A DNA stretch of 21,427 nt, from assembly GCA_023417885.1 (NCBI GenBank), contig JAEZED010000051.1, forward strand, positions 1-21,427, read 5' to 3'. Source of the DNA: Planctomycetota bacterium. Lineage in GTDB: Bacteria > Planctomycetota > Phycisphaerae > Tepidisphaerales > Tepidisphaeraceae. The notes beneath the pieces are model-generated. The model did not search any database and had not been told where the DNA came from. It saw nothing but the letters and a program-made list of their open reading frames with translations. Made by a program: the position numbers and the translations under genes. Of the stretch, positions 7,635 to 14,851 are shown piece by piece; within the stretch, counting starts at the first letter, position 1; each line of letters opens with the position of its first letter.

Positions 7635-8846
7635 TCAGTTGATCATGTCCTGCAGCGTGAACAGGGGCAGCAGCATGCTCACGACGACCGTGCCGATGAG
7701 GCTGGCCATGATCAGCAGCAGCAGCGGCTCCGCCAGCGCCACGAGAATGCGCAGGTGACGATCCAGGTCGCTCTCGTAGGCGATCGACAGGCGGATCAGC
7801 TCCTCGTTGAGCCTTCCCGTCTCCTCCGCCACGCTGATCATCTCGATGACGCTGGCGGGGAAGAGCTGCGTGTTGGCCGAGAGCGCGCGGGACAGGGGCG
7901 TTCCGCGCTGCACCTGGTCGATGGCCTCGGTGATGCTGTCGGCGAGCGTCTGGTTGCCCAGGGCCTCGCGCGCCACTCGCAGCGACGCCACCAGCGGCAC
8001 GCCCGAGCCGATCAGCGTTCCCAGCATCCGGCAGAAGCGCACCAGCGCGAATCGGGCCATCACCGTCCCCAGGAACGGCGTGTGGAGCATCCAGTGCTCC
8101 AGCCGGCGCCGCCCCTGCTCCGTCTCGGCGGCGCGGCGGAGCGCGAACGCCCCCACGAACACCGCCAGCAGGATGAACGGGCCCCACTGCATCAGCCCCT
8201 GGCTCACCGCGACCACGACCTTCGTCAGCAGCGGCAGGTCCGACCCGAACTGCGAGAAGATCGCGCTGAACCGCGGGATGAAGAATGTCAGCAGGAAGAT
8301 CATCACGCCCGTGGCGATGACCGCCAGGGCGATCGGGTAGATCAGGGCCGCCTTCACCTTCCCCTTCAGGTCCTGCTCGCGCTGCCGGAACTCGGCGATC
8401 TGCGCCAGCACGACGTGCAGGAAGCCGCCCGCCTCACCGGCGCGAACCATGGCGACGTAGACGTTCGAGAAGGCCTGCGGCCACTTCGCCAGCGCATCGG
8501 CCAGAGACTCGCCGCCGACCACGTCGTCGTGCACCTGGCCCCAGACGTGGCGCGCGCCCGGGTGCGACGCCTCACGCTTCAGCAGCGACAGGGCGCGCGA
8601 GAGGGAGAGGCCGCCGGAAAGCAGGTTGGCCAGTTCGCGCGTGAATGCCTCGACCGCCTTCTGCGGCACCTTTGCCGGCTTCGCGGCCGACACAGACTCC
8701 GTGCCCGTCGCCGACTCCCGGATGTCCACCGGCATCAGCCCCAGCGCGGAAACGGCGTCCATGGCCGCAGCGCGAGAGTCGGCCGGGACGGTGCCGGAGG
8801 CGCTCTGTCCCTGCCGGTCGACGGCGGTGTAGGTGAAGACGGCCAT
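7635..8846 (-). CDS. gspF: T2SS inner-membrane platform protein GspF
   Basis: The 403-aa polytopic inner-membrane protein forms the core of the assembly platform and works with the GspE ATPase. The N-terminus MAVFTYTAVDRQGQSASGTV is the classic GspF start. Two homologous GspF domains follow: about 66-190 (FTRELANLLSGGLSLSRAL, then YVAMVRAGEAGG) and about 268-392 (LVRFCRMLGTLIGSGVPLV, then MISVAEETGRLNEEL). Membrane spans are visible at about 170-192, 220-238 and 370-393. Length is normal for the family. Its ATG overlaps the gspE TGA (ATGA). The stop is followed almost at once by the heptamer array, the largest gap among the E-to-K genes. Confidence 0.95.
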   Translation of the reverse strand: MAVFTYTAVDRQGQSASGTVPADSRAAAMDAVSALGLMPVDIRESATGTESVSAAKPAKVPQKAVEAFTRELANLLSGGLSLSRALSLLKREASHPGARHVWGQVHDDVVGGESLADALAKWPQAFSNVYVAMVRAGEAGGFLHVVLAQIAEFRQREQDLKGKVKAALIYPIALAVIATGVMIFLLTFFIPRFSAIFSQFGSDLPLLTKVVVAVSQGLMQWGPFILLAVFVGAFALRRAAETEQGRRRLEHWMLHTPFLGTVMARFALVRFCRMLGTLIGSGVPLVASLRVAREALGNQTLADSITEAIDQVQRGTPLSRALSANTQLFPASVIEMISVAEETGRLNEELIRLSIAYESDLDRHLRILVALAEPLLLLIMASLIGTVVVSMLLPLFTLQDMIN

Positions 8847-10609
8847 CAGGCGATCACCTCCCCGGTCTCGGTGGCGTGCTCGGCGGCCGGCGAGGTGTCA
8901 ACGGCGCCCCAGTTGCCGTGGGCGTGCTCCTCGTCCTTCGTGTTGCGCATGAGCTCGTCGACCGTCGTGCGCCCGTCACACACGACGCGCCAGCCATCCT
9001 CGCGCAGGCTGTTCATTCCCTGCCGCGTCGCCACCTTCCGCAGCTCGTGCGCGGGAGCGCGTGCCAGGATCAGCGAGCGAAGCTCGTCGGAGACCGCCAT
9101 GAGCTCGAAGACGCCCTGCCGGCCGCGGTAGCCGGTACCGCCGCAGGTGCGACAGCCGACGCCGTGATAGAGGGTGGCGTCGCCGATCTTGTCGCCGAAT
9201 GCGTCGCGCAGGCGCCTGGCCTCGTCGGCGGGCAGCTCCTGCCGGCACCCCTGGCAGATGAGGCGCACCAGCCGCTGGGCGACGACGACCTCGACGCTGC
9301 TGGCGACGAGGTAAGGCTCGATCCCCATGTCGATGAGCCGGGTCGCGGCGCCGGGGGCGTCGTTGGTGTGGAGCGTGCTGAAGACGAGGTGACCGGTGAG
9401 CGAGGCCTGCACGGCGATCTCGGCCGTCTCCTGGTCGCGGATTTCGCCGACGAGCACGACATCCGGGTCGTGTCGCAGGATGGCGCGGAGGCCGGCGGCG
9501 AAGGTGAGGCCGGTCCTGGTGTTGACCTGGATCTGGTTGACGCCGCGAAGCTGGTACTCGACGGGGTCCTCGATGGTGATGATCTTGCGTTCGTTGTCGT
9601 TGATCTTGGACAGGGCGGCGTAGAGGGTGGTCGTCTTCCCGCTGCCGGTGGGGCCGGTGACGAGGACGATGCCGTGCGGCATCTCCAGCACCTCGTCGAA
9701 GATGCGCCGGTCGCGGTCGCCCATGCCGAGGTGAGAGGTGCCCAGCAGCGCGTCGGTGCGCTGGAGGATGCGTAGCACGACCGCTTCGCCGTGGATCATG
9801 GGGATGATGGAGACGCGCACGTCGACCTCGCGTCCGGCGAGCTTGAGCTTGATGCGCCCATCCTGCGGCAGGCGCTTCTCGGCGATGTCGAGGTGGGAGA
9901 GGATCTTGAGGCGCGAGACGATCGCGGCGTGGAAGCGGCGGATGTTGGGCGGGACGTTCTCCTCCTGGAGGACGCCGTCGATGCGGTAGCGGAGGCGGAG
10001 CTGGTCCTCGTACGGCTCGACGTGCACGTCGGTGGCTCGGCGCTCGATCGCCTCGATGAGGATCTGGTTGACGAAGCGGATGATCGAGGCGTCCTGGGCC
10101 TGCCCCGCGGCGTCGAGGTCGTTCTCCTCCTCGGTGTCGAGCACCTGGATGCCGGTGCTGCTGGCATCGAGCGACTGGAGGGTGTCGGCGCCCACGCCGA
10201 AGAGCCGCTTGATCGTGCGGTCGATCTCGGTGGAGGGGGCCAGCGCCGGGACGCACTCCTTGCCGGTGGCGAGGCGAAGCTGGTCGAGCGGGCCCGAGTC
10301 GCTGGGGCGCGCGGTCGCGACGACGACCAGCCCGTCCCGCTCCTCGATCGGGAGCACGTTGTGGCGCACCAGGAGGCGCACCGGGAAGCGGGCGACGAAG
10401 GCCTTGTCCGGGGCGCCCGTCTCCAGATCCACGTACGGCAGCCCGAGCATGCCCGAGAGGAAGCGCAGCAGCGCCTCCTCGCTCAGCCCGTCGGCGGCGA
10501 GGAGGGCCTGCTCGAAGCTCTGCCCTTCCGACACCAGCGCCCGCGCCCGCTGCGCCGCCGTCGGGCTGAGCAGCCCCTGTTCACCCATGCTGTCGATGAT
10601 CTGGTCCAA
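8846..10609 (-). CDS. gspE: T2SS assembly ATPase GspE (TTG start)
   Basis: The 587-aa cytoplasmic secretion ATPase powers pseudopilus assembly. An MshEN/GspE N-terminal region (about 1-140, including LSGMLGLPYVDLE and VLPIEERDGLVVVATARP) precedes the catalytic part. That part has Walker A GPTGSGKT (319-326), an Asp box (IEDPVEY, 346-352), Walker B RHDPDVVLVGEIRD (379-392) and a His box (STLHTNDAPGA). A CxxC pair zinc knuckle lies at Cys452/455 and Cys486/489. The best start is TTG at 10609, preceded by GGA about 10 nt upstream; ATG at 10588 would remove seven residues. The first gene of the operon, it overlaps gspF at TGA. PilB is the related alternative, and the pseudopilin set favours GspE. 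The C-terminal 30 residues are an acidic, His-containing extension. Confidence 0.95.
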   Translation of the reverse strand: MDQIIDSMGEQGLLSPTAAQRARALVSEGQSFEQALLAADGLSEEALLRFLSGMLGLPYVDLETGAPDKAFVARFPVRLLVRHNVLPIEERDGLVVVATARPSDSGPLDQLRLATGKECVPALAPSTEIDRTIKRLFGVGADTLQSLDASSTGIQVLDTEEENDLDAAGQAQDASIIRFVNQILIEAIERRATDVHVEPYEDQLRLRYRIDGVLQEENVPPNIRRFHAAIVSRLKILSHLDIAEKRLPQDGRIKLKLAGREVDVRVSIIPMIHGEAVVLRILQRTDALLGTSHLGMGDRDRRIFDEVLEMPHGIVLVTGPTGSGKTTTLYAALSKINDNERKIITIEDPVEYQLRGVNQIQVNTRTGLTFAAGLRAILRHDPDVVLVGEIRDQETAEIAVQASLTGHLVFSTLHTNDAPGAATRLIDMGIEPYLVASSVEVVVAQRLVRLICQGCRQELPADEARRLRDAFGDKIGDATLYHGVGCRTCGGTGYRGRQGVFELMAVSDELRSLILARAPAHELRKVATRQGMNSLREDGWRVVCDGRTTVDELMRNTKDEEHAHGNWGAVDTSPAAEHATETGEVIA

Positions 10610-10639
10610 ATCTGTTCCGGTGACCGTCCGAAGTATGGC

Positions 10640-10661
10640 GACGCGCCGGCAGCGGCGCGTC
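10640..10661. promoter_or_regulatory. Perfect 9-bp hairpin in the leader of gspE
   Basis: GACGCGCCG (10640-10648) pairs exactly with CGGCGCGTC (10653-10661) around a 4-nt loop, about 30 nt upstream of the gspE TTG. It could be an operator or an mRNA leader structure. No recognised promoter boxes or T-run were seen next to it. Confidence 0.5.
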
Positions 10662-10697
10662 AGAGGTTACATGCAGCACGAGCAGCGGGGTAGCGAT

Positions 10698-10743
10698 CGG
10701 CGAGTTGCGCGGAGGGAAAACTCCGCCTCCACACAACTCGCCG
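10698..10743 (-). terminator. Two-tier hairpin after the secreted Gln/Met-rich protein gene
   Basis: An outer perfect repeat CGGCGAGTTG (10698-10707) / CAACTCGCCG (10734-10743) encloses an inner one GCGGAG (10709-10714) / CTCCGC (10721-10726) with a 6-nt loop. It begins 24 bp after the stop at 10767 and lies upstream of gspE, so it probably ends transcription of the small secreted-protein gene. There is no T-tract, which is common in GC-rich genomes. Confidence 0.6.
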
Positions 10744-10766
10744 ACCGGCCACCGGCGCCTTTCCTC

Positions 10767-11321
10767 TCACTCAAGCATTCCTGACATCACCAGGATCGCC
10801 TCCTGGCGCTGCGTCAGCAGGCCACGAAGCTCGTCCCGGGCGGTGGTCAACTCCGCCTCGGCGGCCTGCCGGGCTGCCCGAAGGGCGTCCAGCCGCTCGC
10901 GGATCTGCTCCGCAGGGGCGTTCTCGTCCTCCAGGACCTCGCGCAGCGCCGACGTGGCGCGGCCGACCTCGGTCTCCGGCTGCTGCCCGCGGCGCATGCC
11001 CTGCTGCCCGCCCCGGCCGAAGCCCATGCCCATGCCCATGCCGGCGCGGGCGTTCTGCTGGGCCTCCATGACGCGCTGGACACGCGGCTCAAGGGCCTGC
11101 CAATCCTCGTCAGAGGCGCCCAGGCGCTCCTTCATGGCGTCCATCATCCGCTGGCGCATCTGCTCCGGATCCATCTGCCCGCGGCGCTGACCGTCCTGGT
11201 TGCGCTGGGCTCGCTGGCCACCCTGGCCCTGTCCGTCCTGTGCGACCACGGCTGTGCCCACGCCGCCGACCGCAACCGTCAACGCAAGCGCCGCAAAAGC
11301 GGCAATGACCTTCCGTCGCAT
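10767..11321 (-). CDS. Secreted Gln/Met/Gly-rich protein of unknown function (LTxxQ/Spy-like pattern)
   Basis: The product is 184 aa. ATG at 11321 gives a clean signal peptide (MRRKVIAAFAALALTVAVGG..., cleavage near VVA-QDG, residue 27) and has GAGAGCAGG-like pairing just upstream. The frame is open further upstream but that part is not coding-like. The mature part is rich in Gln, Arg and Glu: a helical region at 50-92, a Gly/Met tract GMGMGMGFGRGG (94-105), and a long charged helix (115-168). It ends in LLTQRQEAILVMSGMLE, which recalls the LTxxQ motif of Spy/CpxP-type periplasmic proteins and C-termini of small planctomycete secreted proteins. A periplasmic chaperone or stress role is possible but is inference. 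It stands alone between two hairpins. Confidence 0.75.
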   Translation of the reverse strand: MRRKVIAAFAALALTVAVGGVGTAVVAQDGQGQGGQRAQRNQDGQRRGQMDPEQMRQRMMDAMKERLGASDEDWQALEPRVQRVMEAQQNARAGMGMGMGFGRGGQQGMRRGQQPETEVGRATSALREVLEDENAPAEQIRERLDALRAARQAAEAELTTARDELRGLLTQRQEAILVMSGMLE

Positions 11322-11490
11322 GACCTGCTCTCTTTCTGGGGGCAATGCCCCTGGAGATGAACGTTGGCCGGGATGATCAGCCCGCGTGCCGCGGGTCGGT
11401 CCCGGCTCCACTTCAATCAAAATGCGCGCATCACCCCTTTTATTCCACCTTCACAGACACCGGGCCCCGCCCCGGGCGAGCTGAAACGAG
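11322..11490. other. Leader region upstream of the secreted protein gene
   Basis: This non-coding stretch contains two small perfect hairpins: GGGGC (11339-11343) / GCCCC (11347-11351), about 18 nt upstream of the start codon, and CCCGCG (11381-11386) / CGCGGG (11390-11395). A short AT-richer patch lies at about 11415-11455 and may hold the promoter, but I could not define -35 and -10 boxes. Confidence 0.4.
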
Positions 11491-11518
11491 GAAAGCGACC
11501 CCCGGAGGGGCCGCTTTC
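11491..11518 (-). terminator. Terminator hairpin after yacG
   Basis: On the minus strand GAAAGCGGCCCC pairs with GGGGTCGCTTTC over 12 positions, with one G-U wobble and a 4-nt loop. On the plus strand the same position would be an A-C mismatch, so the structure is oriented for minus-strand RNA. It lies 25 bp after the yacG stop and is followed by a pyrimidine-rich CTCGTTTC. Confidence 0.7.
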
Positions 11519-11542
11519 GGGTTCGGATGCGGTATGGCGCGA

Positions 11543-11800
11543 TCAGGCCTCGTCGGCGGGAGAAGGCTGGCTCTCGTCCAGGTCGGCCTCGTCCGCCGGG
11601 ATCTGGTAGGCGCCGTCGAGCCAGCGTCCCAGGTCGACGAGCCGGCACCGCTCGCTGCAGAAGGGGAAGGGGGATCGCTGCCCCTGGGCGGCCTGCCGGT
11701 CGGCGGCTGGCTTGCCGCAGATGGGACACTTGACCAGTGCCCCGGCTCCCTTCCCGGGTGGCGCCTGGCCGGTTCGGTTTGGCTTGCCGGGCTGGGACAT
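11543..11800 (-). CDS. yacG: YacG-type small zinc protein (DNA gyrase inhibitor family)
   Basis: The 85-aa product resembles YacG, a small zinc-binding protein that in E. coli binds GyrB and inhibits gyrase. The metal site is Cys25, Cys28 (CPICGK), Cys48 and Cys52 (FCSERCR), followed by the family motif LVDLGRWLDGAYQIP. The N-terminal extension (about 22 residues, Gly/Pro/Gln-rich) and acidic C-terminal tail (ADEADLDESQPSPADEA) are variable in the family. It begins 3 nt after the fmdB-like stop, so the two genes are surely cotranscribed. It is the last gene of the chaperone-linked unit, with a terminator 25 bp downstream. The gyrase role here is inferred from the family. Confidence 0.9.
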   Translation of the reverse strand: MSQPGKPNRTGQAPPGKGAGALVKCPICGKPAADRQAAQGQRSPFPFCSERCRLVDLGRWLDGAYQIPADEADLDESQPSPADEA

Positions 11801-11803
11801 GGT

Positions 11804-12139
11804 TCAGGCGGACTTCTTCTTCGTCGGCTCCGACTTGGGCGGCGTGGCTGCGGGCACGGGCTTCTCCTGCGCCGCCGGCTTGCTCTCGCCCCCGGAAGTC
11901 TTTCCGGAGTCGGCGGACTGGCCGCTCTCCTTCTTGGCGGCGGCGTTGTAGCTCTCCGAACGGTAGTCGGTTTCGTAGAACCCGCCGCCTTTGAAAATGA
12001 TGCCGGCCCCGGTGCCGATGAGTCGCTTGACGCGGCTCTTTCCGCACTCGGGGCACTTTTTCAGCGCCGGCGCGGAGATCGACTGGAACTTCTCGAACGC
12101 GTGCCCGCAGGCATCGCACTTGTAGTCGTAGGTGGGCAT
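11804..12139 (-). CDS. FmdB-family zinc-ribbon protein
   Basis: The 111-aa product begins with the FmdB/CxxC regulatory family signature: MPTYDYKCDACGHAFEKFQS, with metal ligands Cys8, Cys11, Cys29 and Cys32 (KKCPECGKSRVKRLI) and the family's GIIFKGGGFYETDY segment near 46-59. Residues from about 65 on are a low-complexity Lys/Ser/Pro/Glu tail ending KKKSA, absent from the shortest family members. The molecular function of this family is not settled; the original FmdB was proposed as a regulator of formamidase genes. It starts 39 nt after grpE without an obvious Shine-Dalgarno sequence and is followed 3 nt later by yacG. Confidence 0.88.
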   Translation of the reverse strand: MPTYDYKCDACGHAFEKFQSISAPALKKCPECGKSRVKRLIGTGAGIIFKGGGFYETDYRSESYNAAAKKESGQSADSGKTSGGESKPAAQEKPVPAATPPKSEPTKKKSA

Positions 12140-12178
12140 TGGGTGTCGCGTGGGTTGTGCGGGTCGGCCGCTCCGAAC

Positions 12179-12721
12179 TCAGGACGGATGGCTGACGGCC
12201 ACCTGGGCGGGCCGGATGACGCGGCCGTCGAACTCGTAGCCGCGCTGGAACAGCCGGGTGACGGAGGGGCCTTCGTACTCTCCGGGCTCGCGCATGAGCG
12301 CTTCCATGTGGGTCGGGTCGAAGGGCGTGCCGGGCTCGGGGGCGATCTGGGTGACGCCGTTCTGCGTGAGCACCTCGAGCCACTGGTCGTAGATGCTGCG
12401 CACGCCCTCGAGGACGCTCTGCACGTCCGACGTCTCCGGCACCTCCATGGCGCGCTCGAGGTTGTCCAGCACCGGGAGGAAGTCGCGCACGAACGCTCCG
12501 GCCGCCACCTTCAGGCGCTGATCCATCTCCTTCTCGATCCGGCGCTGGCTGTTCTGGAAGTCGGCCTGTGCGCGGGCGAGCTTCTCGTAGAGCGCCTGCT
12601 TCTCGGCGCGCAGGTTCTCGATCTCGGCGCGCAGCGACTCGAGCTCGTCGCCGTGCTCCGTAGCCTCGGCCTCGTCCGCCTCCAGGGGGGACTCGATGTC
12701 CTGTTCACGGGGATCACTCAT
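12179..12721 (-). CDS. grpE: Nucleotide exchange factor GrpE
   Basis: The 180-aa cochaperone releases ADP from DnaK. An acidic disordered N-terminus (1-25) leads into a long coiled coil (about 25-72, ELESLRAEIENLRAEKQALYEKL then DFQNSQRRIEKEMDQ). The conserved FLPVLDNLERAMEV (81-94) and the C-terminal beta domain with FDPTHMEAL and GYEFDGRVIRPAQVAVS follow. ATG at 12721 is preceded by AGAGGTGG at good spacing; the same frame is open far upstream through dnaJ, but that part is out of frame with a real protein. It lies 44 nt after dnaJ. The order dnaJ-grpE is unusual, since grpE more often precedes dnaK/dnaJ. dnaK is not in the window. Confidence 0.95.
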   Translation of the reverse strand: MSDPREQDIESPLEADEAEATEHGDELESLRAEIENLRAEKQALYEKLARAQADFQNSQRRIEKEMDQRLKVAAGAFVRDFLPVLDNLERAMEVPETSDVQSVLEGVRSIYDQWLEVLTQNGVTQIAPEPGTPFDPTHMEALMREPGEYEGPSVTRLFQRGYEFDGRVIRPAQVAVSHPS

Positions 12722-12765
12722 CGTCAACCACCTCTGTGCAACCGACGTGCCGGCACCCCGGCCCG

Positions 12766-14007
12766 TCAGGACGCGATCATAGACTTCAGCTTCTCCAGGA
12801 AGCTCTTGCGCTGCGGCATCGCCCCGTGCTTGTGAACCGAATCCTCCTCCGTCTCGGCGAACTGCGCCAGCAGCTCGCGCTGACGCTCCGTCAGCTTCTT
12901 CGGAATCTCCACGAGCGTCTGGACGATCATGTCGCCGCGCCGGTAGGAGGAGACGTCCGGCAGGCCCCGCCCCTTCAGCTTGAACACCTCGCCGTGCTGC
13001 GTCCCCGGCGGAATCTCCAGCGGCGCCATCGCGCCGGTGACCGGTCGGCTCCGGCCGTTGAGCTCCGCCTCGTCCATCAACAGGTCCGCGGCGTCCTCCG
13101 CCTCCTCGTCCCCGGGCATCGGGAGCGTGGGCACCTCGATCGTCGCCCCCAGCGCCGCCTGCGTGAACGACACCGGCACCTGGCACACCAGGTCGTTGTG
13201 GTGGCGCGTGAAGACCGGGTGCGGCCGTACCGCGATGTAGCAAAGCAGATCTCCTCCCGGCGCGCCCGGCACCGAAGGATCGCCGGGCTCTCCCTCGCCC
13301 GGCAGGCGCACCGCCTGCCCCTCGTGCACGCCCGCGGGAACGCGCACCTGCACCACGCGCTTCTTCTTCACGCGCCCGCTGCCCGAGCACGTCGCGCAGA
13401 CGTCCTTCGGCTCGATCACCTGCCCGCGCCCGCGGCAGTGCGGGCAGGCGGTGACCATCCGGAACATACCCCCGAACCCCTGCTGGGCGACGCGGCCCTG
13501 CCCGCCGCAGGTGGCGCAGGGACGCGGCTTGGCGCCCGGCTTCATCCCGTTGCCCGTGCACGTCTCGCAGATCTCCTGCCGCTGGAACTCCAGCGTCTTC
13601 TCCGCCCCGCTGCCCACCTCCTCCAGCGTCAGCTCGATCTGTGTCTCCAGGTCCACGCCGCCTGCGCGGCGCCCGCCCGCGCGCCGGCCCCGGCCTCCCC
13701 CGCCGAAGCCGAAGATGTCCTCGAACATGTCGAAGATGTCCGAGACATCCACGTGGGAGAAGTCGTGTGCCTGCCCGCGAACGCCCTCGTGGCCGAACTG
13801 GTCGTAACGTTGCCGCTTCTGCGCGTCCGAAAGCACCTCGTAAGCCTCGGCGCACTCGCGAAACTTCTGCTCCGCCTCCGGATCCCCACCGTTGCGGTCG
13901 GGGTGATACTTCATCGCCAGCCGGCGGTAGGCCTTCCTGATCTCGTCCCCGGAGGCCGTCCGGCTCACGTTGAGAACTTCGTAGTAGTCGCTTTTGGTCA
14001 CGGGCAT
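12766..14007 (-). CDS. dnaJ: Chaperone DnaJ (type I J-protein)
   Basis: The 413-aa Hsp40 cochaperone stimulates the DnaK ATPase and delivers clients. The J-domain occupies 5-75 with the HPD motif at 35-37 (KYHPDRNGG). A short Gly/Phe region (about 77-118) follows. The cysteine-rich domain has four CxxCxGxG-type modules at Cys147/150, 164/167, 188/191 and 204/207. Two C-terminal substrate-binding domains follow (VRVPAGVHEGQAVRLPGEGEPG; LEIPPGTQHGEVFKLKGRGLP). An acidic insertion (about 297-328, GDEEAEDAADLLMDEAELNG) splits the second domain between EVPTLP and LEIPPG, where E. coli DnaJ has only a short loop. It follows a zinc-ribbon membrane protein gene by 38 nt. Confidence 0.96.
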   Translation of the reverse strand: MPVTKSDYYEVLNVSRTASGDEIRKAYRRLAMKYHPDRNGGDPEAEQKFRECAEAYEVLSDAQKRQRYDQFGHEGVRGQAHDFSHVDVSDIFDMFEDIFGFGGGGRGRRAGGRRAGGVDLETQIELTLEEVGSGAEKTLEFQRQEICETCTGNGMKPGAKPRPCATCGGQGRVAQQGFGGMFRMVTACPHCRGRGQVIEPKDVCATCSGSGRVKKKRVVQVRVPAGVHEGQAVRLPGEGEPGDPSVPGAPGGDLLCYIAVRPHPVFTRHHNDLVCQVPVSFTQAALGATIEVPTLPMPGDEEAEDAADLLMDEAELNGRSRPVTGAMAPLEIPPGTQHGEVFKLKGRGLPDVSSYRRGDMIVQTLVEIPKKLTERQRELLAQFAETEEDSVHKHGAMPQRKSFLEKLKSMIAS

Positions 14008-14045
14008 GTCTCGGTACCAGTTCTACTGAGTTACATCGGCGAGGT

Positions 14046-14765
14046 TCATGCGCCCGCGACACCGCACCCATGCTCCGCGGGCCCGACTCTCTCGCGCGGG
14101 CGGCATGCTCCGCCAGGCGCGGCGGGCGCGCCGCACTCCGGGCAGCGGTCGGGAGACTCGCGCAGGTCGTACCCGCATGCCCTGCACCGTCCTTCCGCCC
14201 CCCAGCGGCGCGACCGGCGGTTGCGGAACAGGAGCCACGCCGCCGGGAGCAGGGCCAGCACGAAAGGCCAGAGCGGGACGCCGATGGCGGTGATCCGGGC
14301 CGTGGCGAGGACGTCGTTCACCAGCACCTGCGGCGCCGAGACGACTCCGCTGGTGAACCCCAGCCGACTCCACGACCGCCCGACCAGCGCATCCTCGACC
14401 GGCCCGACCGCGACCACTGCTATTGGCGGCGTCCCGAGCGTTGCCCCGCGCAAGATACGCATCGACCCGAGCGTCGTCGTGTCGGCCCAGAGGCCCCACG
14501 CCGGGGCCGCACCCGGATCCTCGGCCTTCGCCGCCTCCGGCGACTGGATGGCTATGGCGGGCGTCAGCTCGGCCCGCTGCCGGATCACGAACACGCGGCC
14601 GCTGGCCAGCAGCAGGAACCCGCGGTCGTGGTGCTGATCGAGCCCGGCCGTTGGCCACGGGAAGGCGACGATCGGCCGCTGCCAGTAGCTGACGCCCCAC
14701 AATGCCGCGGCCGCCAGGCCGATCACCAGCAGGAGGAGCGAGATGGCCATGGGCCAGCGGGTCAT
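14046..14765 (-). CDS. Two-span membrane protein with C-terminal zinc ribbon, unknown function
   Basis: I do not recognise a characterised family. The 239-aa product has a membrane span at about 6-28, an extracytoplasmic beta-rich region (about 30-155, including GFLLLASGRVFVIRQRAELTP), and a second span at about 161-181 ending LLFRNRRSRRW. The zinc ribbon Cys194/197...Cys208/211 (CRACGYDLRESPDRCPECG) should lie in the cytoplasm. This hydrophobic-span plus CxxCGYDLR ribbon arrangement recurs in planctomycete genomes, where the proteins are mostly unannotated. ATG at 14765 has GGTGG upstream. It starts just after a strong hairpin that closes groEL1 and precedes dnaJ by 38 nt, so it leads the dnaJ-grpE unit. 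Confidence 0.8.
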   Translation of the reverse strand: MTRWPMAISLLLLVIGLAAAALWGVSYWQRPIVAFPWPTAGLDQHHDRGFLLLASGRVFVIRQRAELTPAIAIQSPEAAKAEDPGAAPAWGLWADTTTLGSMRILRGATLGTPPIAVVAVGPVEDALVGRSWSRLGFTSGVVSAPQVLVNDVLATARITAIGVPLWPFVLALLPAAWLLFRNRRSRRWGAEGRCRACGYDLRESPDRCPECGAPAAPGGACRPRERVGPAEHGCGVAGA

Positions 14766-14798
14766 GCGCCACCGTTCTCGTCAGGCTCCATCAAGCGT

Positions 14799-14829
14799 GG
14801 AGGGCACGGAGTGGGGCTCCGTGCCCTCC
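14799..14829 (-). terminator. 13-bp perfect hairpin after groEL1
   Basis: GGAGGGCACGGAG (14799-14811) pairs perfectly with CTCCGTGCCCTCC (14817-14829) around a 5-nt loop, starting 22 bp after the groEL1 stop. No T-run follows on the minus strand. It is the most stable hairpin seen in the window and probably ends, or attenuates, groES-groEL1 transcription ahead of the dnaJ unit. Confidence 0.75.
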
Positions 14830-14851
14830 GGTCTTACAGGCCTCAAGATCC

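Noticed and set aside
10767..10785. CTTGAGT on the minus strand resembling a HAIR (HspR) half-site
   Set aside because: It is the last codons of the secreted-protein gene (CTT GAG TGA), and no partner ACTCAAG lies 7 bp away.
12722..14071. Upstream extension of the grpE frame through dnaJ
   Set aside because: The frame is open, but the extension is Arg/Gly-rich shadow of dnaJ; grpE starts at ATG 12721 with its own Shine-Dalgarno sequence.
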